From the NCBI GenBank assembly GCA_006384855.1, contig VCJN01001116.1:124001-188000 (forward strand): 64,000 bases of DNA, written 5' to 3'. The position numbers and the translations under genes are program-made. Source of the stretch: Tetraselmis striata (Eukaryota > Chlorophyta > Chlorodendrophyceae > Chlorodendrales > Chlorodendraceae). The notes below the pieces were generated by a model. That model did no database searches. It saw nothing but the letters and a program-made list of their open reading frames with translations, and was not told the origin of the DNA. Positions 34,108-43,669 of the stretch are shown piece by piece (the stretch's first letter is position 1; the number at the start of each line of letters is the position of its first letter).

Positions 34108-34535
34108 TGTTAGCGTTACCTATACCTACCTATATATCCACCTATACCTACCTATACCCACACACCTATACCGTCATACTCACACCACTCACTCCCTTGT
34201 ACTAACACAACAACACGCAACTAAGCTGCTCACCCACCCACACAGATATCCTTGCCACATGCCTGTCACATGCTCGCCACATGCTTGCCACGTGCCTGTC
34301 ACATGCTTGCCACATGCTCGCCACATGCGCCATGCTTTCACCAGCCATAGCAACCCGATGACCCCATGATGACAGCAAGCCTAGATTGCATACATGAACC
34401 TAAATGCCTACATGCAAACCGACAGCCAAACGGATAGTGGTACAAAAGCCGTGTATGCCTTGGCAAACTGTAACAATTTCCTTTGCTGCAAACCTTTTCC
34501 TTGCCTATGTTACAGTCTCTCGCCTAAAGCTTACA
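34108..34535 (+). repeat. 3' LTR
   Basis: The LTR is 428 bp. It matches the 5' LTR apart from a few substitutions, one fewer short tandem unit, an inserted AGCCATAG-like stretch and a TCTG deletion. Confidence 0.92.
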
Positions 34536-34540
34536 ACCTT
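34536..34540. repeat. Target-site duplication, right (ACCTT)
   Basis: Matches 27946-27950. Confidence 0.9.
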
Positions 34541-34620
34541 TCTGATTGTCCTTTTTTGGTGATTTCCTGATATCGCCTTCTGCTGCTAGCTCATGTAATT
34601 GCTAAAAGTAGTATCCTGTA
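34541..34620 (+). repeat. 3' end of the second LINE family
   Basis: TCTGATTGTCCTTTTTTGG, GATTTCCTGATATCGCC and TGCTGCTAG match 13,696-13,750 with small changes. The gypsy element split this fragment. Confidence 0.6.
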
Positions 34621-34626
34621 CTAAAG

Positions 34627-35408
34627 AATCAACACAGCAAGCCGCCTAAAAGCAGCGGCCCGCATCCCACATGATGCGGGATGGAAGAGTGATGCGCACA
34701 CGGTTCAGAGTCCGGGCCACGCGTGCACTTCTTGGTACTGGTACCAGTACGGGATGAACTCAAGGACCTAGTGCCGGACGCAGAGCTCTCCCTTCCGGCG
34801 TTCAACGTCGTGACCGCCGGGAGTTATGATCCCCGGAGCTTGAAGTCCACGCTGCTGGAGTTCAAGACTATGCGGTACGGGGTCAAGTACACTTCATTGC
34901 CTTGGGCCACAGCTGTGGATCGGTTTGAGCGCTCCATGTTGGGCGACATACAACAGGGGTTGGCTGCGCGGGATGCGGCGTGGCACAACATACACGGAGT
35001 CCGGACAGAAGGGTCCTCTTCGAGACATCCTGGATATGTCGGAGTACACGGGCATGGTCTTCGGCACAGTGGGTGAGGTGAGCAAGGGGGTGCACCGCAC
35101 AGTGCGTGGTATCGCATGCTTGGCTGCGGATCGGGGTGCCCTCTCATCGCGGGGCACTCGGTGCATCACCCGGGCTCACCAGGAGGCCTTGCTCGCAAGA
35201 GATTTCCTCGGGGTCCTGAGCTTGGTGGCCGCTCAAGAGCGCGCTCGCTGCCTCATCAGACGGCGCAGATTCGTCTGCCATCCCGTTGCTGAAGCTGCAC
35301 AGCACGTCCGAGGATCACCCACACACACACGTGCACGCGTGGCCCGCACTCATCCATCCCGCCTTATGCGGGATGCGGGTCGCTTTTAGGCGGCTTGCTG
35401 TGTTGATT
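34627..35408 (+). mobile_element. Small element with ~57-bp terminal inverted repeats
   Basis: The left end (34627-34684) starts AATCAACACAGCAAGCCGCC. The right end (35354-35408) is its near-perfect reverse complement, ending GGCGGCTTGCTGTGTTGATT. Each end contains a hairpin, CATCCCGC-loop-GCGGGATG. Between them lies one broken open frame whose better copy is at 58,751. The right-hand outer sequence is also shared with 40,200, so the true end may lie a little further right. No target duplication was seen. The element type is unknown. Confidence 0.55.
34755..35340 (+). pseudogene. DELKD-family protein, frameshifted copy
   Basis: The frame starts DELKDLVPDAELSLPAFNVV, then YDPRSLKSTLLEFKTMRYG. 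Near 34,990 it carries four extra bases (ATAC) compared with the copy at 58,751. The frame then changes and resumes as GPLRDILDMSEYTGMVFG and ALLARDFLGVLSLVAAQERA. I do not recognise the family. It lies inside inverted repeats, so it probably belongs to a mobile element. Confidence 0.55.
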
Positions 35409-36176
35409 TTCTAATTCTGGGGAACTGCCTTTTTTGTAATTCACACCAGTACGGGTGCCGGCGCACTTGGAAGCACGCACGATTATTATTTTTTATTGAA
35501 AAGTAGAATAACGTGCCATGCCCCGGCCCGTTTGGCTCGATAATTCACGAAGCAATATCGAACTAATGTAGTTTATATGTAGTTTCAGGTTCATTCTCTT
35601 GCGTTATTCCACCGGAGCTCATCTGATTATATCCGCCATCGGGCCCCCTATACCTGCTGTAGTGGGCTTATTTTGCTCGATGATGGGGTATTGTGGACTT
35701 TGGTACAATTATTGCTGGTGCTACGCCGCTGCTTATAAATACCTGTAGGGATTCGCTACCTGTACCTGTATTGCTTATTGCCTTCGCATTATGAACATTT
35801 CATCGCGACCGTACGACTACCGTGGCGGTAAATCGCACGGCCGTTAGTCGCTAAATGAATAAGGTACTGTACCCGCTGCCGACCAGTAGCGGGCGCGGAC
35901 ACCAGCGGAGGGCGGAGGCCGCCGCAGGCGGAAAAAATATAGCGACCGTGCGGACGACGACGTTCGTCGAAGATGTCGACGACGCATTCGGCGGCGCGAG
36001 GCGGCGGCGCCTGCGCTGAGCGAAACTGTCGACCGGCGATGCTTCAAGTGGTGGCGCCACAACACGAGCTTCCCCACACAGTGTCGCGCGACTGCAACGC
36101 GCTTAACACTGGCAACGCCGTTTAGACACAGGCTGGCGAACTAGGTGGTGCCGCGACAAGCGAAAGCGAAACCAAT
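35409..36176. other. Upstream region of the WDR74-like gene
   Basis: No gene seen. The first 50 bases hold the TTTTTGTAATTCACACCAGT sequence common to several repeat ends here. The last 300 bases are GC-rich and probably contain the promoter. Confidence 0.35.
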
Positions 36177-38280
36177 ATGGCTCGGCTGCTGGTGGGCGAC
36201 GAGCTGGGGTTGGTGAAAGGTACGCTACCAGGAGTAGCGTAGACTCCTACTCACGCTACTCGGCCGCCGAAGAAGGCAAGGGGTTGGGGGGTATCTGTGG
36301 CATCACAGCGTGCACCATGCGCAATTTCGTGCCGCCCTTGCCCGACCGACGTACCCCGCGCCCCTTTTCCTCCACGCTACGGCTCAGGTGTCGAAGCGGC
36401 GAGTCTGAGCGATTGGGTGAGCGGCAAAGTGGCAAGCCGATGGTGAGCACCCCCCCCCCCTCCCCTTCCCCAACTGTAGGCGTACTGGCTCGAGAAGCTA
36501 TGCAGATGATTATTGCTGAGCAATCCCCCATTTCCACGTCGTAGGGGCGAGCCTGACAAACGCTCTGCGATACAAGCTCTATGTGTGTCGAGTAGAGGCG
36601 GCATCGCGGACACAGGCAAGTGCTAAGCATATTTCGCTAGAGGATGGGGGGTACTAAGGGGACCACCCCTCCTCCCCCCATTCATGAAAAACGGAGAGAA
36701 ACCAATCTGAAGCTTCCTCTAACCGGGTGATATTTTCCTTGATGCAGACACTTCTCTCATGGCAGTATCAAAGGCGGACATGAGCATGCAGGTCCTTGAT
36801 CCGATGACCGGGCAGGTGTTCGCTGACATACGCAGCAGCGCCCGACAGAAGAACAAAGTGACTGGGCTTAGCATGTTGTGGCAGGGTACCTCCCTGGCCT
36901 CGAGGGACGTGTCACTGCTGTCATGCACGCAGGAAGGGCTCGTGCGTATGCATTCTCCCAAAGATAACACGTTCCGATCTAATCCAGGTGCGCAAGCACG
37001 GTGCACGCTGTGTGGAATTGCGTATGGGGGTCTTCATGACGCAGCAATACGTGATCAGATGGGGACATTTAGATGTCATCAACGATTGCCTGGCATGTCC
37101 AGCCTCAGAGTGGGACGAACTCACCTCGTGGAGCCTGGCACAGTCTGCCTGCGACTGCATGGCGATGCACGCCACAGCAGAGCAGATTGCTGTGGGAGGG
37201 CAAGGCGCGGAGATGGCGGTATATGACGTGGTTGCTCAGAAGCAGGTGTTTCAGGCAAAGGGCGCGAAGAAGGACTTCCTAGGCCTACAGGTGCGTCATG
37301 CCCCCCCCCCCCCCCCCCGGACTCCGCTCTCCCACAACTCCTCACTTACCTCACTTGCTCCTTACTTAAGAAATGTGATCGAGTATTAATTTCTGATTTC
37401 CCCTTTGCAGGACAAACCTTGGGTTTCTGCTCTAGCCTGGCTACCGGGAGGGGACAATCGCAAGGTAGGTGGCATTCAGACCACCAACACTTTTTTAGTT
37501 TACACACTGCGTGACAATATCCCGTAAACAGATGGCTTTGTGTGTTCTTTGCAGGTCATCGTCGGGACTGGCTCATCCAAGATCCGGCTGTATGATCTGG
37601 CGTCGGACATGCGTCGCCCTGTCATGGAGGTGAACATGTGCGCCTCGGATTGTGCTCCCAGTATTTCCTGGCGCGTTGCCTTGTCGGCCCTTGCCGTTCT
37701 GACACATGACTGTGGCACACTCTACCAGACCTCCTTCAAAGGCCAGACAAAGGTGACATCTGTTGTTGCGAACCCAGCTGGTGTGGTGTGGGCCGCAAAT
37801 GGGGCTGGATGCGTGCAGCTGTGGGACATCACTGCAAACAGGTCAGCCTGACAACACGCCTGAGCATTTGGCAATCAGAATCGCTATCTACTTCCTGCGG
37901 GTGGTTGGTTTGACTGCGCTCACTCTCATGCATGACCAGTCTCATGATGGACTCATTGACGCGGTCTCATCATGTCTGCTACGTCATCCCACAGGATGAT
38001 GGATGCGTTGAAGGGCACAGCGGGCTCTGTGCGCAGCCTGTCCCTCCATCCTGAGGAGCCCCTCATCGCCTCTGTCGGTCTGGACCGCTGGCTGAGAATT
38101 CACCATACCGGCACGAAGAAGCAGCTCGCAAAGATCTACCTGAAGCAGCAGCTCACTGGGGTGGCATGGTGCCCGGTGGCGCCCCCGCAGGAGGCGCCTG
38201 CTGCGTTGGAGGTTGCTGGAACGGGCACGTCGAAACCCAAATCGGCCACAAAATCAAAAAAACGCAAGCAGGCAGCCTGA
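36177..38280 (+). CDS. WDR74/NSA1-like ribosome assembly WD-repeat protein
   Basis: Inferred exons are 36177-36219, 36748-36941, 36988-37290, 37411-37464, 37555-37841 and 37995-38280. Phases agree. Exon 1 reads MARLLVGDELGLVK, the typical start of WDR74 and yeast Nsa1. Later parts read CMAMHATAEQIAVGG, VFQAKGAKKDFLGLQ, KPWVSALAWLPGG, IIVGTGSSKIRLYDL (observed VIVGTG) and GSVRSLSLHPEEPLIASVGL. The tail is KSATKSKKRKQAA, a nucleolar-type basic end. Known members act in the nucleolus on the 60S precursor with the Rea1/NVL AAA-ATPases. The third intron boundary creates a 46-bp intron. A part of exon 5 (about 37,630-37,730) fits the family poorly and may be an extra intron. Confidence 0.85.
37302..37318. 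repeat. Poly-C run in an intron
   Basis: A C run of about 17 bases follows the donor of the third coding exon of the WDR74-like gene. Confidence 0.85.
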
Positions 38281-39064
38281 TAATGTTGTAAACACACTGC
38301 TTTTGTCCCACGCTGGGGATGTTGCTATTGCATAGCAGAGTATGTGGGGCGTTTATGATGCGGGTGGAATGAAAACTCCGTGTCATTATGATATTTCCTG
38401 GGTGACTAAAGGCATGCACACCATGTGCAATGATTCAGTGATGGAATGTTGCCATGATATCTGCAATGGTGGAATCTACGAGCACGCACACTCCTCGCAG
38501 AGGTGGCTATCTGCATGCTCACTTGCTACCTGCCGATCTAGCAAGAAATCTCACTGGCTATCAAATTCATCACGCCACTTTGGATACACCAGCAAGCCCG
38601 GGATGGGCAGAGCAGGATGGGCTAGGGATCATCCATCTGTTACTCCTGCGGAACGAGACAGTACAAGCATATCGAATGTGGCATAAGCAAATCACAGTCT
38701 TGCACAGTGCCTGCCTGCCAATGAAAAAGCGATGACGTTGCAAATGGGCCTTACAGAACCCATTGTCTGGTCCAGCACCGCGTTGAATGTAGTGATGGCA
38801 TGCAGATGGATCACGTCACCATATTCCGAGGCTCAGTCACTGCCAGGTTCAATCGGGCTGCTTTGACCTCTGTGAACTCTGGTAACTATGTTTGGATTTG
38901 GGAACATAGTACACAAGCATCAAGCCAGTAACATGACTTGGACATCAGGACGTGGGTTGGGCTGTGGCTGCCAGGCAATAGGGAGGGGGACTAAGAAACA
39001 AACACTGCTACTCGAAGTAAAGGCCTCATGTTGCATGCGCTGGTTTGCCACCCTATCCAGAGCG
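38281..39064. other. Convergent intergenic region
   Basis: It lies between the 3' ends of the WDR74-like (plus) and RRP46-like (minus) genes. I see no gene or repeat that I can support. Confidence 0.4.
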
Positions 39065-39781
39065 TCACTGTGCGTCAGCCCCACCATGCTGCTTCTTCAG
39101 GCTGCTTCGTGCGAAGTCCTCGATAAGGTCCCTTCCCTTTCTGCAGAACATCACGACATCCGAGTATGCCTCCTTGCTGATGGTCCCTCGAGTGTGTGAC
39201 GTAATGATTCTGGAGGGTTCGGCGGATTGTGCGGAGGCTGCACCCTGAGGATGATTCTCAAGCGCAAGACACACAGTTGCAGTCGCCGCTTCCTCCTCCT
39301 CTTTGGTAGGATCCACCACAAGGACGGACTCGGGCAACAGCGCGCAGGTGACAGAGGAGAAGAGGCCTGACATTGGCACACCGGCATCAACCAGCGCGAA
39401 GCAGGCAGCGTTCAGCGCCGCTGACAGCAAGGACCCGTCGTCACTGACGATCTGCAGCACCACCTGCACTACCGTGCGCGGGTGCATCGCCTTTAGCAGC
39501 ACCGTCTCTAGGGTTCTCCTGATGACGTACTCGGACTCCCTGTCACTGCGTCCCACCAGGCCCGCGCGAGGCCGGAACAGCACCTCCACCACCAAGCGCT
39601 CCGGGTCCTCCCGCCGGCCCGGGGCCTCCGTGGGGCCAAACACAGCTGCAAGCACCTCGGTTCCCTCTTGCCGCCACGACGCGGAACCATCCGCGCGGGA
39701 CAGGCTGGCGCTTTGCAGATGCAGCTGTCTCAGCGTGGTGGCCTGCCGGCCATCGCGGCGTTCTGCCGCCTCCGAAACCAT
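39065..39781 (-). CDS. Exosome subunit RRP46/EXOSC5-like (RNase PH fold)
   Basis: A single exon of 238 codons, with ATG at 39781 and stop at 39065. The RNase PH fold is visible in LSRADGSASWRQEGTEVLAA then VFGPTEAP at residues 25-55, and EVLFRPRAGLVGRSDRESE. RTLETVLLKAMHPRTVVQVV, DDGSLLSAALNAACFALVDA and GVPMSGLFSSVTCALL follow at residues 85-150. The order and the late DAGVPM segment match RRP46/EXOSC5, a core-ring subunit of the RNA exosome in the nucleus and cytoplasm. Eukaryotic members of this ring usually lack catalytic activity. The C-terminal 50 residues (FCRKGRDLIEDFARSSLKK) are helical. No break is seen. Confidence 0.82.
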   Translation of the reverse strand: MVSEAAERRDGRQATTLRQLHLQSASLSRADGSASWRQEGTEVLAAVFGPTEAPGRREDPERLVVEVLFRPRAGLVGRSDRESEYVIRRTLETVLLKAMHPRTVVQVVLQIVSDDGSLLSAALNAACFALVDAGVPMSGLFSSVTCALLPESVLVVDPTKEEEEAATATVCLALENHPQGAASAQSAEPSRIITSHTRGTISKEAYSDVVMFCRKGRDLIEDFARSSLKKQHGGADAQ

Positions 39782-40144
39782 CCGTCACTCGCGGCGGCGG
39801 CGGTATGAGGTATGAGGCGGCACGATGCAATAAGAGCACACGATCCGTATTTCGGCAGCGAGTGGTCCGGCCAGGCAGTGTAGAGGCCTCTTAATTCTCG
39901 CTATGCCTCAAACGTGACTTTGATGAATCCGCCGCCGCAAGAAGGCCAGCCGGTGTCCGGCCTTGCTTCAGCGGCAGGTTACTGGCAGCGCCACTATAGC
40001 TGCCCTCTGACTGGAAAAACTGGGCGGATGACGGATCATCTAATATTTACTTGAGCTAGCAGCAGAAGGCGGATCATCACAGGCGGCGGATGACGCGTGC
40101 GATAACTGCGCTACGTACGAGTCACAGGTACCTCTAGTTGTTCA
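39782..40144. other. Upstream of the RRP46-like gene
   Basis: No gene seen. It probably contains the RRP46-like promoter and ends at the repeat ends described next. Confidence 0.35.
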
Positions 40145-40320
40145 TCCATCCCGCCTTATGCGGGATGCGGGCCGCTTTTAGGCGGCTTGCTGTGTCGATT
40201 TTCTAATTCTGGGAACTGCCCTTTTTGTAATTCACTCTAGTTATTGAGGGATGCGGGCCGCTTTTAGGCGGCTTGCTACTATGTTGTTTTTCTAATTTTG
40301 GGGAACTGCCCTTTTTCACA
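40145..40320 (+). repeat. Two tandem copies of the small-element right end
   Basis: Copies at about 40145-40240 and 40249-40320 both read GGGCCGCTTTTAGGCGGCTT followed by GCT, a TTTTCTAATT stretch and GGAACTGCCCTTTTT. The first includes the CATCCCGC hairpin. They match 35,354-35,455. The second copy ends one step before the split-repeat element begins. Confidence 0.65.
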
Positions 40321-40326
40321 CCAGTT

Positions 40327-40513
40327 ATGATCTAAACTAGTTTATGGGGTTTCCATCCTTGACCTAACCGCTTTTCAGCTACAAGTGCTGCGCAGTGGTA
40401 CGGGAACTAGTAACTGTTGTTGCGCCCTTGTTGGGTGCAGCACGAGTAGACATAAAAGCAGCCAGAACAGCTGAGCCTGCCATCTTCCAGTTTTCGCTGC
40501 GTTCCACGCAGCG
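40327..40513 (+). repeat. Split direct repeat A1
   Basis: It starts ATGATCTAAACTAGTTTATG and ends TTCCACGCAGCG. It matches A2 at 43244-43430 over its whole length. Confidence 0.92.
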
Positions 40514-40626
40514 ATGTAAAAACTGTCTCGTAACCCGTTGCGAGCAAGGTCACCCCAGGTTGTTCAAGACCACACCCGGCTCGCCACCCGAGTGTGATAT
40601 TCTCGTCCGTACGTCCGTGCGTTACC

Positions 40627-41502
40627 ATGCCAGATGGAGAAGAACCCGTCGCCGAGCCGACGTTGGAGTCGCTGAACGCAGATATGAGGGCCCAGTCTTC
40701 ATTACTGCGAGAGCTGGCTACAGCTGTGGCACAATTGACGGCTCGTGATCGTGTTGTTGATGGAGAAGGGGCACATGGCTCCGGCTCCGGGCAGCGCTTC
40801 GCGGGACAGCCGACAGGCAGCGGGGGAGCCGCAGAGCGCCCCGACTTGCTAGAGCTAGCCCAGAGCGGCCGTGTCGGAGCAAAATCCGTGAGTGCCGAGG
40901 ATGATTACCTCGCGGTGCCAGAGCTACTGCAGAGAGCAGATTCTGGTTACGAGGCCGTTCGACCGGTCAGCCGAGTGCCTGGACTTTTCCCTTTGAGCAC
41001 CGACCTAACGAACGAGTACCTCAAGCAGGATGACCGGCGTCTGCCGGCCCAGGAGGAGTACTTGTGGATGTCGTGTTTCGGGGCCCACATGGCCGCCCTT
41101 TTCGTGGCGCTCGACGAGCTGCTACCTTACGTCCCCGCCACTAACCAGGACTTCACCCCCTACCTCGCGAGTGCTCGGAATCACGCCGAGGCCATCGACA
41201 AGGCGTTTCGTTTTCGTCTAGCCTTCCTGCGGAGGCTGAATGAGATCAAGCGTGTGCACGGTGACCAAGGTGTTCTGGACGTGCTGCGAGCTCAGCATTT
41301 TCAGCCTGCTTCGGAGCATCTGGGTTCTGCGATTTTTGGGGACCTCATGAGGGACTACGAGCGTCGTGTCTTCGAGGCGACCGTTGCCAGCAGCGCCAAG
41401 GCGACCGCTACTTCTCGAGTAGCGGCTGCAGCTGCAGGTCGCGGGCGTGGGCGAGGACGTGGCGGCGGACGTGGACGCGGCCGCGAAGGTGAGCACGAGT
41501 GA
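40627..41502 (+). CDS. Gag-like ORF of the YR element
   Basis: The product is 291 residues from the ATG at 40627 (ACCATGC context). An N-terminal short helix region (LESLNADMRAQSSLLRELAT) precedes a Gly/Ser linker. An all-helical core follows (EEYLWMSCFGAHMAALFVAL, SARNHAEAIDKAFRFRLAFL). The end is an RGRGRGRGGGRGRGRE basic tail that probably binds RNA. There is no zinc knuckle. Position and tail fit the first ORF of DIRS/PAT elements. The family assignment rests on context more than on sequence. Confidence 0.65.
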   Translation: MPDGEEPVAEPTLESLNADMRAQSSLLRELATAVAQLTARDRVVDGEGAHGSGSGQRFAGQPTGSGGAAERPDLLELAQSGRVGAKSVSAEDDYLAVPELLQRADSGYEAVRPVSRVPGLFPLSTDLTNEYLKQDDRRLPAQEEYLWMSCFGAHMAALFVALDELLPYVPATNQDFTPYLASARNHAEAIDKAFRFRLAFLRRLNEIKRVHGDQGVLDVLRAQHFQPASEHLGSAIFGDLMRDYERRVFEATVASSAKATATSRVAAAAAGRGRGRGRGGGRGRGREGEHE

Positions 41503-41538
41503 CGGCGTGGGGCGCCGCTCGTCGGAGCTGCAGGAGCC

Positions 41539-43164
41539 TTGCGAGGTCACCTTTCGGTGACCGCCGCAAGACGCACCCTTGCAGCTCAACGGCGGGATGA
41601 GCGCCCTGTGTCAGGACCTGACCCCCCCACCTTACAGACTTCATTTAGACCTTCCTCGGTGCGGCGCTTCTCACAGCTACAGCCGAGTGCGGCTCAACCA
41701 TCCGCACACCTGCACATGGCGGCTCAACCATCCGCCTTTCTTACAACCCCATCTTTGCGTTCGTCGGTTGTTACACTACGTGTTACAACCGGTTCGCAAC
41801 GACCAAGTTTCGCGCGTGTACGTTACGCACGGGACAGGCGCTACGAGCGCGAAGGGCGCGCGGGGCGGCCCTCTTACCTGAACCTAGCCCCGCAAACCCG
41901 TACTGGAGCTACTGCAAACCCGTCCAGCAACTACCGGCCAACCGCCGGGAACCTAACCGCTGCTGCCGAGTACTTTGCGAACAGTAGCCGTACCGGTGGA
42001 ACTCTGTCAGTAAAACGACGCACTTACGTAATCGACGAGCCCGCAGCTATCGCTCCATGGGCTGCGTCACTGCGATCTCGGCTGCAGGACGCGTTCGGCT
42101 CAGACGAGCTAGGGCAGCGGACGCTGGACCTGCTCTCCAGCTCCCTCAGCGCGCAGACCCTCAAGAGCTACGCCGGTAGGCTGTCTCAGTTCGCTGAGTT
42201 CTGCCACGACTCCGAGAACATCAGCCCGCTGGAAGCGACTACTGCTACTGTTGTCCGGTACGTTGCCTGGATCGGGGAGCGAGGACACATCGCAGCTAAA
42301 TCGTTGCAGCCCTACCTGTCTGCCATCAACACCTTCTTCGAGCTGCACAACCTCGTCCCGATCGCCAAGGACAGCCTACACCTCACTTCGGCAAGGCGTG
42401 GGTTAATGTTGCGGCAGCGCCGACTGGACGCTGCCCCTTTGCGTGTCCCTCTGCCTGCGGATGTAGCTTACCGCTTCGTCTCAAAGGCCGAGCTAATTGT
42501 GTCTGCTCCTTACCCAAAGTCCCACCTCGACTACCGAGCCCTCTTGGCCTCGGTTGTCAACTTCCTGTTCTTTGCCAGGGGCCTTACTGGCGTCTCCTGT
42601 CGAGTGCAAGATGTGCATGTCGACACCTACAACATCACCTTGCAGATCTACCGCGAGAAGGGTCGCGCTGGCCGTCGGGGACCCGACGACCTGCGCGTAC
42701 TTCTCCTTCCAGTGTCCGAGCACCCTCGAGTGGCACGACTCTTGCGCTACTTCATCGACAACGTCCAGTCTGTCCCCCTGGTTACTGTTGGCTTGGCTGC
42801 CTCCAACTTCTGGGCTGTCAATGTGGCTGAGCAGTCAAAACCTTGGACTGCGGCTACGATGTCAGACTGGTTGTCTACAGCGGTCAACCTAGTCAACGCT
42901 GCCCCTCCTGCTGGCACTTCCTGGACTTCACACAGTCTACGCAAGGGCGCAGCCTCTGCAGCAAACGCCATCGGAGCGCCACTGTCCCACATCCGCTACC
43001 AAGGCGGCTGAGCCACTAACTCCGATGTCGTTCTGGACTACATCGACCCCAACGTTCTTCCTTCTCCTGGCGCGTGGTTCTTCTTTGGACACATCGCCCC
43101 CCTCCGCCACTTCCAAGTCCAACAGGACTCCGCAGCGGTGGCCTTCCCAGTGCCTCCTTCATGA
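41539..43164 (+). pseudogene. Tyrosine recombinase, nonsense before the catalytic Tyr
   Basis: The start of this frame is uncertain (no ATG at its 5' end). Residues 170-280 form the SAM-like core-binding domain (SLSAQTLKSYAGRLSQFAEF, AAKSLQPYLSAINTFFEL). The catalytic part has FLFFARGLTGVS (first Arg) and TSHSLRKGAASAANAIG (His-x-x-Arg). A TGA at 43009-43011 falls where GGW would be expected. The frame then continues ATNSDVVLDYIDPNVLP, which holds the likely nucleophile Tyr, to a stop at 43162-43164. As read, the protein lacks its nucleophile. Tryptophan to stop is the likely change. Confidence 0.75.
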
Positions 43165-43218
43165 CTTGGCGCTACCCCTTCTCCGTCAAATCCACCGCTC
43201 TCTACGTTCGCTCAAGAC

Positions 43219-43246
43219 TGGCAAAACCAGACTCAACTTTGAAATG
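43219..43246 (+). repeat. Split direct repeat B1
   Basis: It runs from TGGCAAAACCAGACTC to TTTGAAATG and overlaps the first three bases of A2. It matches B2 with one mismatch. Confidence 0.85.
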
Positions 43247-43430
43247 ATCTAAACTAGTTTATGGGGTTTCCATCCTTGACCTAACCGCTTTTCAGCTACA
43301 AGTGCTGCGCAGTGGTACGGGAACTAGTAACTGTTGTTGCGCCCTTGTTGGGTGCAGCACGAGTAGACATAAAAGCAGCCAGAACAGCTGAGCCTGCCAT
43401 CTTCCAGTTTTCGCTGCGTTCCACGCAGCG
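43244..43430 (+). repeat. Split direct repeat A2
   Basis: It is identical to A1 on inspection. Confidence 0.92.
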
Positions 43431-43523
43431 CCCCCCCTGACTCCGTTTTCCCTCCACGCTTTTCGCTAAACCTTCCTGCCAATTTCGGCTCTTGACCGTG
43501 TAAAACAGCCTGCGCGACCTTTT

Positions 43524-43551
43524 TGGCAAAACCAGACTCTACTTTGAAATG
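43524..43551 (+). repeat. Split direct repeat B2
   Basis: It matches B1 apart from one base. It marks the right end of the YR element. Confidence 0.85.
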
Positions 43552-43669
43552 TACGGCATCGGTAAGGCAGGCGGTAGTACAGGTGCGCGGGTTTATCTAC
43601 GACGCGCTACTTCATATAACGAGTATGTACTAAATAATGACGAAACTAAACTGCGGATTATTATATAGG

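Larger units (their letters stand above)
27951..34535 (+). mobile_element. Full-length Ty3/gypsy chromovirus retrotransposon
   Basis: The element is 6,585 bp. Two LTRs (27951-28384 and 34108-34535) begin TGTTAGCG and end CTTACA, and differ only by a few substitutions and small indels. They flank gag, protease, RT, RNase H, integrase and a chromodomain, in Ty3 order. A 5-bp target duplication (ACCTT) frames it, and a purine-rich GGGCCGGGATGGAA tract precedes the 3' LTR. The nearly identical LTRs indicate a recent insertion. It landed in the 3' end of a LINE of the second family: the flanks join to read GTAGGACCTTTCTGATTG, as at 13,691. One frame break in gag and one in-frame stop in pol make this copy doubtful as an active element. 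Confidence 0.92.
40327..43551 (+). mobile_element. Tyrosine-recombinase element with split direct repeats, no RT
   Basis: The layout is A1 (40327-40513), gag-like ORF, recombinase ORF, B1 (43219-43246), A2 (43244-43430), B2 (43524-43551). A1 and A2 are 187 bp and look identical. B1 and B2 are 28 bp with one mismatch. The A1-internal-B1/A2-B2 order is the split-direct-repeat design of PAT/Ngaro-type YR retroelements, which insert without target duplications. No reverse transcriptase or RNase H lies between the repeats, so this is either a deletion derivative or a non-autonomous family. The identical A repeats indicate recent mobility. Confidence 0.8.
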
